Below, piece by piece: positions 58,240 to 64,000 of a stretch of 64,000 bases of DNA. The notes under the pieces are model-generated. The model made no database searches and was not told the DNA's origin. It was given only the letters and a program-made list of their open reading frames with translations. The translations under genes and the position numbers were made by a program. Source of the stretch: Hymenobacter sp. PAMC 26628 (lineage in GTDB: Bacteria > Bacteroidota > Bacteroidia > Cytophagales > Hymenobacteraceae); contig NZ_CP014304.1 of NCBI RefSeq assembly GCF_001562275.1, forward strand, positions 744,001-808,000, read 5' to 3'. Every line of letters begins with the position of its first letter. The stretch's first letter is position 1.

Positions 58240-58983
58240 CTATTCGGCCCGGCCGAGGCGGGCCTGGCCAAACGGGCACTCGGCCAGTACCACGCAGCGG
58301 GCGCAGGCGGGGCTCTGGTAAAAGCAGCACTTCTGGCCGTGGAACATAAGGGCCTCGTGGTGGTCGTACACCTGCTGGGCATCCCAATTGGGCGGCAGCA
58401 GGTTGGCCAGCAGCACGTGGGCCGCCTTCTCGTCCACCTTCGGGCCGATGAGGGCCAGGCGCTGGGCCACGCGGTGGTGGTGGCTGTCGACGGGCATGGC
58501 TGGCCGCCGCAAGTCGCTGAACAGGAGCGTGGCGGCGCTGGTTTTGGGGCCCACGCCGGGCAGCGTTTCCAGCCAGGTACGCGCCTCCGGAATGCCCATC
58601 TCGCCCAGGAAGCGCAGGTCACCGCAGGGGCCCCCGTCGCAGCGGTTGCTCACCTCGCGCAGCACGGCTTGCAAGCGCGGCGCCTTCTGCTCGGGCCAGG
58701 TGCAGGCCCGGATGGCGTGCTGCACGGCCTCGGTGGGCGCGTCGCGCACGGCGTCCCAGTCGGCAAACGTGGCGCGCAGCTCCTGGTAGGCGCGGTGCGA
58801 ATCGGCGTTTTTGGTGCGGTGCGAAAGCAGGGCGCTCATCAACTCGCTCAGCGGGTCTTTGGTGCTGAAAAACCGGAACGGGGCCCCGTACTCGGCGCAG
58901 AGCTGGGCGTGCACGCGCAGGGCCTTGGCTTGGCGCGCGGCAAAGGCTTCGGCGGTTTCGGGCGGGGCGGCGGGGGCTTTCAT
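58240..58983 (-). CDS. Endonuclease III-type DNA glycosylase
   Basis: The 247-residue protein has the HhH-GPD signature LPGVGPKTSAATLL with catalytic Lys147, the catalytic Asp166 in MPVDSHHHRVAQRL, and a 4Fe-4S loop C-x6-C-x2-C-x5-C (Cys221, 228, 231, 237). The first part (FFSTKDPLSELMSALLSHRT) places the DNA-recognition helices. Lys plus Asp indicates bifunctional glycosylase/lyase of the Nth type. An N-terminal stretch of about 30 residues exceeds E. coli Nth. Confidence 0.9.
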   Translation of the reverse strand: MKAPAAPPETAEAFAARQAKALRVHAQLCAEYGAPFRFFSTKDPLSELMSALLSHRTKNADSHRAYQELRATFADWDAVRDAPTEAVQHAIRACTWPEQKAPRLQAVLREVSNRCDGGPCGDLRFLGEMGIPEARTWLETLPGVGPKTSAATLLFSDLRRPAMPVDSHHHRVAQRLALIGPKVDEKAAHVLLANLLPPNWDAQQVYDHHEALMFHGQKCCFYQSPACARCVVLAECPFGQARLGRAE

Positions 58984-59045
58984 GCCCGGGGTACGCGCCG
59001 GAACGCTGCTTTGTTAGTTGTCGAAGGTTGAAGGAGCTTCTTGTA

Positions 59046-59157
59046 AATCGTCAGGCCGTCATGCCGAGCGCAGCCGAAGCATTTCTTCCGCAGCAGTAAA
59101 TGATTACTAGCGCAGTAGAGATGCTTCGGCTGCGCTCAGCGTGACGGCCTGACGATT
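59046..59157. repeat. Palindromic intergenic element of the GTCATGC...GAAGCAT family
   Basis: Bases 59046-59082 and 59121-59157 are inverse copies with a few mismatches (AATCGTCAGGCCGTCATGCC outside, GAAGCAT inside). The loop is about 38 bases. It shares words with 6180-6280 and 55157-55276. Confidence 0.9.
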
Positions 59158-59187
59158 TCCTGAATCGGCTTCAAAACCAACTAGAAC

Positions 59188-60198
59188 CTACCGCTGGCCC
59201 GGCGTGCCGTTGTAGAGGGAAATGGCCTGGCGCTGCGAGGTGGCCTGCTTGCCTTGCAGCACAATGGGCACGATGAGGATGGGAATGCCCGCGTAGAGCA
59301 GTGGCGAAATCGTCTGTTGGCCGTTGGTGCCGCGCAGCGATTGCAGCACGCCGGCCAGCAGCAGGCCCCCACCCACTACGTAGGCCGCCGTGATGGCCGT
59401 TTGGTAGTGGCGGCCCTGGGCCAGCAGCTCCTGAGCCCCGGCGTTGTCGCGGGTGGCCAAGGCCAGGTTGCGGTAGTTTAGGTTCTGGATGGGGCCGTTG
59501 TCTTTGCTGAAATACTCGGTTTTGGTGGTGCGGTAGCCGCCGTAGGGCGAGCCGTAGCCCCCGCCGGGGTAGCCGCCAAACCCGCCCATGCCGTAGCCCC
59601 CCAAGCCGTAGCCGCCCATGCCGTAGCCCCCGTAGCCGGGGCTGTAGGAGCTGCTGAGGGTGGAATACAGGCTGATGCGGCCGGTGCGGTCGCGCCGGAA
59701 CGTGGTTTCGCGCGAGGAGCCGGGCAGCGACGTGCGCACGAAGTGGCCGTTCTCGTCTTCGTAAAAGCCTACGTCGGCAAAATCAATTTTGCGCTGGCCG
59801 TCGAGCAGCAAGTAGCTGTGCCCAAAAATGGGGCTGTGCTGCTCCACGTTGTAAACGTTGTACACCATGCCGTTCTTCAGGCCCACCTGAAAGCGGGTTG
59901 GGCGCGTGGTGCCGCCCGGCAACTGGCCGGCGGGCGTGGGCGCATATACTGGCGCAGGGCCCGCAATGGGGCCCGGCGTCGGGGCCACGCCGGCGGGCAC
60001 GGGCTGGCTCACCACTTGGCGGGCTGCGGTGTCGGCAGCTGCGGTGGGGGTGGGCACCGCGGCGGCCGGAGCCGCGCGGCGCGGGGCGGGGGCCGCGGTG
60101 GGCGGGGCCCCCAGCTGGCGGGGGCCATCGTCTTGGGCGTGGGCCCGGGCGGCAGCGCCCAGCACGAGCAGAGAAGCGAAGAAAACCGGAAGTTTCAT
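59188..60198 (-). CDS. Secreted protein with a Gly/Tyr-rich repeat
   Basis: The 336-residue product has a signal peptide (MKLPVFFASLLVLGAAARA, then HAQ). A Pro/Ala-rich segment follows. Near residues 188-220 a Gly/Tyr repeat occurs (GGYGMGGYGLGGYGMGGFGG). Before it is RFQVGLKNGMVYNVYNVEQ and a hydrophobic region, and the last third has two likely membrane helices (TAITAAYVVGGGLLLAGVLQ, ISPLLYAGIPILIVPIVLQG). The topology suggests an anchored envelope protein. The function is unknown. Confidence 0.8.
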   Translation of the reverse strand: MKLPVFFASLLVLGAAARAHAQDDGPRQLGAPPTAAPAPRRAAPAAAVPTPTAAADTAARQVVSQPVPAGVAPTPGPIAGPAPVYAPTPAGQLPGGTTRPTRFQVGLKNGMVYNVYNVEQHSPIFGHSYLLLDGQRKIDFADVGFYEDENGHFVRTSLPGSSRETTFRRDRTGRISLYSTLSSSYSPGYGGYGMGGYGLGGYGMGGFGGYPGGGYGSPYGGYRTTKTEYFSKDNGPIQNLNYRNLALATRDNAGAQELLAQGRHYQTAITAAYVVGGGLLLAGVLQSLRGTNGQQTISPLLYAGIPILIVPIVLQGKQATSQRQAISLYNGTPGQR

Positions 60199-60308
60199 GT
60201 GGCAAGAAGCAAAAGAAATGCGAGCGGACCGCAGCCGGTGGGGCCCTGTGGGGCAAACCGCGGCCCACGGCCAGAAATTCCCGGGGTCCGGGGCAAAAGC
60301 GGCCGGGC

Positions 60309-60719
60309 TTATTTGAGCAGGTGCTCCAGCAGGCTCAGGCTGTCGATGAGGTCGGGGCTGGTTTCGAAATCGAGGGGCTTGAGGATGTAGCCGTGCACGC
60401 CCATCGCCTCGGCGGCGGCGCGGTCGGTGTCCATGCCCGAAGTGGTGGTGACGAACACTGGGATATCGCACAGCTCGGGGTCGGCGCGCAGCTCGGCCAG
60501 GAACTCGGCGCCATTCATGCGGGGCATGTTCAGGTCGAGTAAAATGACCTCGGGCAGGGGCCGCAGGGCGGTTTGGCCCTGGCGGCCCAGCAGCAGGTCG
60601 AGGGCTTCCTCGCCGTTGAAGGCCGTGTACAAAGTGTGGGGCACACTGAAGCGGGCGAAGGATTTCTGCGCCGTCATCGTGTCAAAAATATCGTCTTCAA
60701 TCAGCAGTACGGAGCGCAT
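60309..60719 (-). CDS. Single-domain response regulator
   Basis: The 136-residue receiver has LLIEDDIFDT at the acidic pocket, Asp62 in VILLDLNMPRMNG as phospho-acceptor, VTTTSGMDTDR as the switch, and Lys114 in YILKPLDF. There is no output domain. It is 63 bases downstream of the histidine kinase on the same strand, so the two are likely partners in one operon. The gap holds a GGGGCCCC. Confidence 0.93.
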   Translation of the reverse strand: MRSVLLIEDDIFDTMTAQKSFARFSVPHTLYTAFNGEEALDLLLGRQGQTALRPLPEVILLDLNMPRMNGAEFLAELRADPELCDIPVFVTTTSGMDTDRAAAEAMGVHGYILKPLDFETSPDLIDSLSLLEHLLK

Positions 60720-60782
60720 GGCGGAGAAATTTTAGGGAAAGAAAAAGCCAAACAATGGGGCCCCGATGAACTCGCCCGCGGG

Positions 60783-62351
60783 CTACGGCAAGAGCACTGG
60801 GGCTGGGCGAAGCGTTGCAGCGGGCCCCGGCGGCCGGGCGGCCGGCGCGGGGGGGGCGGCTTCCTTGGGCCAGGTAAAAATAAAGGTTGCGCCCTGCCCC
60901 CGCGCCGACTCCACGCGCACGTTGCCGGGCTGCTCCTCCACCAGCTTTTTCACGATGCTGAGGCCGATGCCGGTGCTTTCGGCGGCCGAGTGGCGCTCGC
61001 GCAGGGTTTGGAAGAGCTGGAAAATCTTCTGGTGGTGGGCCGGGGCAATGCCAGGGCCGTCGTCGGCCACCGCGAATTCGTAGTGGCCACCCGCGTCGCG
61101 GCAGTGCACCGCAATGCGGCCGCCGGGCCCCTCATGGTGCTTCACGGCGTTGTCGAGCAGGTTGGTGAACACCTGCTGCAAGCCCAGGCGGTCGGTACAA
61201 AAGGTGGGCAGTCCGGGGGGCAGGTCGAGCACGAAGCTAGGCGGCACCACCAGCTCGGCGGCCTCGCGCAGCAGGGCCCCCACGTCGGTTGCGGCCGGCG
61301 CGCGGGCCTCGCGCCCGGCCCGGGCGTAGGCCAGCAAGCCACTGATGAGGCCTTCGAGGCGGGCTAAGCGGCCCTTTACCTGGTCGAAATACGTGCGCAC
61401 TTCGGGCGAAAACTCGGCGGCATGCTCTTCGTCGAGCCATTTCACCAGCGTGGCGATGCCGCGCAGCGGGGCCCGCAGGTCGTGCGAGGCCACGTAGGCA
61501 AACTGGTCCAGCTCGCGGTTGCGCAGGGCCAGGGCCTCAAAGCTTTGGTCGAGGCTTTGGGTCATTTGGTTGAGCAGGGCGGCGAGGTCGCCGAGGCCGT
61601 CGGCGGCGTCGGCAATTTTCACCGTGTAGTCGCCCCGCACCACCTGCTCGGCCAAGTCGCGGATGGCGCCGATGCGCCGGGCCACGTCGGCGTTCACGGC
61701 GGCCAACTGGGCTTGCAGGCGGCGGTTGTCGTGCAGCTCGCGGGTGATGCGCGCCAGCAGCCAGCCCACCAGCAGCAGGGCCAGCACGCCCGCGGCGCCC
61801 ACCACCCGCGGCGCGGCGCGCTCAAACACCGACTGCGAGGCGCTGCGCTGGTTCAGGAGCCGCAGCTCCTCGTCCTTCACCCGCCGGAAAATGATGTGCG
61901 TCGCCCGCATGGTCAGGCGGTCAGTGTTGAGGGCCGTGAGCAGGTCGGCGTGGCTGAGGGCCGCGTCGGGGTTGGCCAGCGGCCGCAGCACCCGGAACTC
62001 CAAGCCCACCATGGCCCACAGCGAGTCGAGGCGCGCCTGCTGGGTGGGGTGGCCCTGTGAGAGCCGGCGCACGCCGGCCTGTAGGCTGGGCAGCTGGTGC
62101 ACAGCCTTGTAGTAAGTGCGCAAGAAGGCCGTATCGCCGGTGAGGCGGTAGCCCCGCACGCCGGCCTGGGCGTCGCGCAGCACAGCGTTCACAGCGTCGG
62201 CTTCCTGTATCACCTGGTAGGTGTGCTGCACCTGCTGGGTTTGCTGCTGCAAGCCCTGGATGCTGAGTAGCGCCGCAGCGCCGCTCAGCAGCAGTACCGC
62301 CAGGGCCCCGGTAAAGCCCAGGGTAAACTTGGTGTCGGGGCGAAGGGACAT
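60783..62351 (-). CDS. Membrane histidine kinase (CHASE3-HAMP-HisKA-HATPase)
   Basis: The 522-residue kinase has two membrane helices (FTLGFTGALAVLLLSGAAAL and VVGAAGVLALLLVGWLLARI). A CHASE3-type periplasmic sensor lies between them (DAVNAVLRDAQAGVRGYRLT). A HAMP linker leads to HisKA with the phospho-His in VASHDLRAPLRG (near 289) and an ATPase domain (LLDNAVKHH, DDGPGIAP, STGIGLSIVKKLVEE). The Ala/Pro-rich C-terminal tail is unusual. It is a phytochrome-type kinase subgroup by its HisKA. Its ATG at 62351 lies 45 bases from a divergent promoter. Confidence 0.93.
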   Translation of the reverse strand: MSLRPDTKFTLGFTGALAVLLLSGAAALLSIQGLQQQTQQVQHTYQVIQEADAVNAVLRDAQAGVRGYRLTGDTAFLRTYYKAVHQLPSLQAGVRRLSQGHPTQQARLDSLWAMVGLEFRVLRPLANPDAALSHADLLTALNTDRLTMRATHIIFRRVKDEELRLLNQRSASQSVFERAAPRVVGAAGVLALLLVGWLLARITRELHDNRRLQAQLAAVNADVARRIGAIRDLAEQVVRGDYTVKIADAADGLGDLAALLNQMTQSLDQSFEALALRNRELDQFAYVASHDLRAPLRGIATLVKWLDEEHAAEFSPEVRTYFDQVKGRLARLEGLISGLLAYARAGREARAPAATDVGALLREAAELVVPPSFVLDLPPGLPTFCTDRLGLQQVFTNLLDNAVKHHEGPGGRIAVHCRDAGGHYEFAVADDGPGIAPAHHQKIFQLFQTLRERHSAAESTGIGLSIVKKLVEEQPGNVRVESARGQGATFIFTWPKEAAPPAPAARPPGPAATLRPAPVLLP

Positions 62352-62394
62352 GCGGAGTGGGCCGGGCGGAAAAGGGCCCGCCGGCGGGCCCAGG

Positions 62395-62417
62395 GCGAAG
62401 GTACGGCGTACCTTCGC
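62395..62417. promoter_or_regulatory. Divergent promoter palindrome: two TACCTTCG elements back to back
   Basis: GCGAAGGTACG (62395-62405) and CGTACCTTCGC (62407-62417) are exact inverses around one base. Each contains TACCTTCG, one facing the methyltransferase gene (4 bases before its ATG) and one the histidine kinase gene (45 bases before its ATG). Confidence 0.6.
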
Positions 62418-62420
62418 GCC

Positions 62421-63251
62421 ATGCCGTTTGCCCCGCTCGACCGCCTCAGCAGCCCCCAGAACCCCCGCGTGAAGGCCCTGGCCCGCCTCCAGCAGAAAGC
62501 CGCCGAGCGCCGCGCCCAGGGCCTCACCCTGGTTGAGGGCCTGCGCGAGCTCACCATCGCCGTGGGCGCGGGCGTGGCGGTGGCTGCCCTCTATACCTGC
62601 CCCGAGCTGGCCGGTGCGGCCACCGCCGAGGCCCTGCAAACCTTGTTTGCCGCCGAAATTGGCCGGCCCGAGTGGCTGGAGCTCACGCGCTCAGTGTTCG
62701 AAAAGCTGGCCTACCGCGAGGGCTCCGACGGCGTGCTGGCCGTGCTGCACACGCCGGCCCGCACCTTGGCCACGCTGCGCCTGCCGCCCAACCCGCTGGT
62801 GCTCGTGCTCGAAGCCGTGGAGAAGCCCGGCAACCTCGGCGCCATCCTGCGCACCGCCGACGCCGCCCCGGTCGACGCCGTGCTCATCGGCGACGCGCGC
62901 ACCGATTTGTTCAACCCCAACGCCATCCGGGCCAGCATCGGCTGCGTGTTCACGGTGCCGCTGGTGGCCGCGCCGATGGCGGACATCCTGGCGTTTCTGA
63001 AGGAAAAAGGCGTGCGCACCTACGCCGCCGCCCTCACGCCCCGGGCCCATGCCTACACCGCGTGCGACTTCCGGGGCCCCACCGCCTTGGTGCTCGGCAC
63101 CGAAGCCGATGGCCTCACGCCCGCCACCCAAGCCGCCTGCGACGACACCATCATCATCCCCATGATGGGCCGCATCGACTCGCTCAACGTGAGCGTGGCC
63201 GGCGCCGTGCTGGCCTTCGAGGCCGTGCGCCAGCGCCAAGTGGGGGCTTAA
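62421..63251 (+). CDS. SpoU/TrmH-type RNA 2'-O-methyltransferase
   Basis: The 276-residue protein has the SPOUT motifs: EKPGNLGAILRTADAAPVDA, TALVLGTEADGL and DSLNVSVAGAVLAFEAVR, which form the deep knot and bind S-adenosylmethionine. An N-terminal substrate domain (PRVKALARLQQKAAERRAQG, LVEGLRELTIA) suits 23S rRNA or tRNA targets. It shares the TTAA at 63248-63251 with the convergent downstream gene, so both stop codons overlap. Confidence 0.92.
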   Translation: MPFAPLDRLSSPQNPRVKALARLQQKAAERRAQGLTLVEGLRELTIAVGAGVAVAALYTCPELAGAATAEALQTLFAAEIGRPEWLELTRSVFEKLAYREGSDGVLAVLHTPARTLATLRLPPNPLVLVLEAVEKPGNLGAILRTADAAPVDAVLIGDARTDLFNPNAIRASIGCVFTVPLVAAPMADILAFLKEKGVRTYAAALTPRAHAYTACDFRGPTALVLGTEADGLTPATQAACDDTIIIPMMGRIDSLNVSVAGAVLAFEAVRQRQVGA

Positions 63252-63559
63252 GCCGCCGGATTTTTCAGCTTCGTGGCGCGGACTTTCAGTTGGTCAAGTT
63301 CCTGGCCGGTACGGTCGTATCGGTCGTTGCCCCGGTTCATAGCGTCAAGAATTGCGTTGGTCATATTGTTGAACAGCAGCACTAGGTTCTCCTGACTGGT
63401 CCGCATTTCCTGGCGTAAGCCACCAATTTCCTCCTTTATCTCTCGGCGCAAGCCGTTGATATCCTGACGCATCTCGCCAATATCTTGACGCATAGCATGC
63501 TGCTCGATTAATATTTCGGCCACTACTTCGGGCAGGTCGCGCTTGTCTTGGGGATTCAT
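63248..63559 (-). CDS. Small coiled-coil protein
   Basis: The ATG at 63559 gives 103 residues with a heptad-like middle (IEQHAMRQDIGEMRQDINGL, RREIKEEIGGLRQEM) and no membrane segment. The C-terminal end is charged. It is probably a soluble alpha-helical oligomer. I do not recognise a function. It is convergent with the methyltransferase gene, overlapping by 4 bases. Confidence 0.75.
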   Translation of the reverse strand: MNPQDKRDLPEVVAEILIEQHAMRQDIGEMRQDINGLRREIKEEIGGLRQEMRTSQENLVLLFNNMTNAILDAMNRGNDRYDRTGQELDQLKVRATKLKNPAA

Positions 63560-63645
63560 AGCAAAGGGAATAAAACCGATAAAACGCAACTTAAATATAC
63601 AGCTGGGGCCCCAGCGCGGCAGTTCTGCGTCTGTAAAAACCAAGG

Positions 63646-64000
63646 CTACTGCGCGGCCGTGCTCGTCTTTAGCTCGATTTCGTCGCTCTTCAGGCCCGCG
63701 CCGGTGGCCTTTAGGCGCAGGGCCCCGGCCTTGTTGCTGGCTTGCACGATGGCCATTACCTGGCCGCTGAAGGCCTTCATCTGGGGCTTCTGGAAAGATT
63801 CAAGGTTGGTGGGGTCGCCGTTGCCCACGGCGCGGAAGGTGCCGGCGCCGCTCACGGCAAACTTCAGCTCGGTGGCGGCGGCGGGGCAAAGGTTGCCCTG
63901 GGCGTCTTCCACGCGGGCCGTGACGTAGGCTAGGTCCTGGCCATCGGCGGCGAGGGCAGTGCGGTCGGCTACCAGGCGGATGTGGTCGGGCTTGCCGGCG
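63646..64000 (-). CDS. Glycoside hydrolase family 2 (beta-galactosidase), C-terminal end only
   Basis: The last about 118 residues of a gene that continues beyond the right edge. They form the bacterial Ig-like C-terminal module of Bacteroidota GH2 beta-galactosidases: DGQDLAYVTARVEDAQGNLC, LKFAVSGAGTFRAVGNGDPT, and VMAIVQASNKAGALRLKATG. The catalytic TIM barrel is outside the window, so the substrate cannot be read. It ends 86 bases from the coiled-coil gene's start. Confidence 0.8.
   Translation of the reverse strand, partial: AGKPDHIRLVADRTALAADGQDLAYVTARVEDAQGNLCPAAATELKFAVSGAGTFRAVGNGDPTNLESFQKPQMKAFSGQVMAIVQASNKAGALRLKATGAGLKSDEIELKTSTAAQ

Overview
The window is a gene-dense, roughly 65% G+C stretch of chromosome that looks like a Hymenobacter-type member of the Bacteroidota (Cytophagales). 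The evidence is TAnnTTTG-type -7 promoter elements, almost no Shine-Dalgarno sequences, a 2TM-domain protein, TonB C-terminal and glycine-zipper secreted proteins, many short N-terminal lipoproteins, an OmpH/Skp protein, and the conserved blocks pheT - coiled coil - zapA - rny and cmk - ispH. This assignment is an inference from content; no rRNA or tRNA gene is present to confirm it.

Layout. 1-1000: the end of a sulfite-oxidase-like enzyme gene and a Uma2 nuclease-fold protein. 1127-6129: pheT, a small coiled-coil protein, zapA, a candidate 6S-like RNA, and rny. 6448-10541: two outer-membrane-type lipoproteins flanking an N-acetylmuramoyl amidase and a flavin disulfide oxidoreductase. 10590-13971: ohr under a 38-bp perfect palindrome, an AT-rich orphan, sucD, and a cystathionine beta-synthase-like enzyme. 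14079-19946: a response regulator, adenine deaminase, small secreted proteins, cmk, ispH, and a macro-domain protein. 20138-24363: a 2TM protein, then a RimB-like protease, RimK ligase and aspartoacylase-like trio, an OmpH/Skp protein and a Tyr/Pro-rich secreted protein. 24460-25284: a complete IS5-family insertion sequence with a frameshifted transposase, placed exactly at the stop codon of an SDR gene. 25285-34167: a CvfB-like RNA-binding protein, a TonB-type protein, an Omp85-like protein, and a radical SAM protein whose usual DUF4130 partner lies about 1.3 kb downstream behind an alpha/beta hydrolase. 34261-38200: an RmlD-like reductase, an AT-rich orphan, an MFS transporter, a Gre factor and a lipoprotein.

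38658-42232 holds an AraC regulator divergent from an aldehyde dehydrogenase and its DUF779 companion. 42308-52674 is mostly minus strand: an NTF2-like lipoprotein, a glycine-zipper protein, then the envelope operon alpha-2-macroglobulin - glycosyltransferase - penicillin-binding protein 1C. 52933-57171: a LysR regulator, threonine synthase, and a fused glycosyltransferase/polysaccharide deacetylase. 57275-64000: a PNPOx-fold protein, DUF167, endonuclease III, a Gly-rich secreted protein, a response regulator and histidine kinase, a SpoU methyltransferase, a coiled-coil protein and the end of a GH2 beta-galactosidase.

The least explained signals are non-genic. The octamer GGGGCCCC is strongly over-represented and often sits beside promoters. 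At least seven -7 elements lie 3-10 bases from the start codon, implying leaderless or nearly leaderless mRNAs. Several families of long perfect palindromes fill the intergenic gaps. One palindromic AT-rich element has entered the pbpC reading frame without breaking it, and the alpha-2-macroglobulin gene carries an AT-rich mosaic block. I found no CRISPR array, no prophage, and no defence system I could name.
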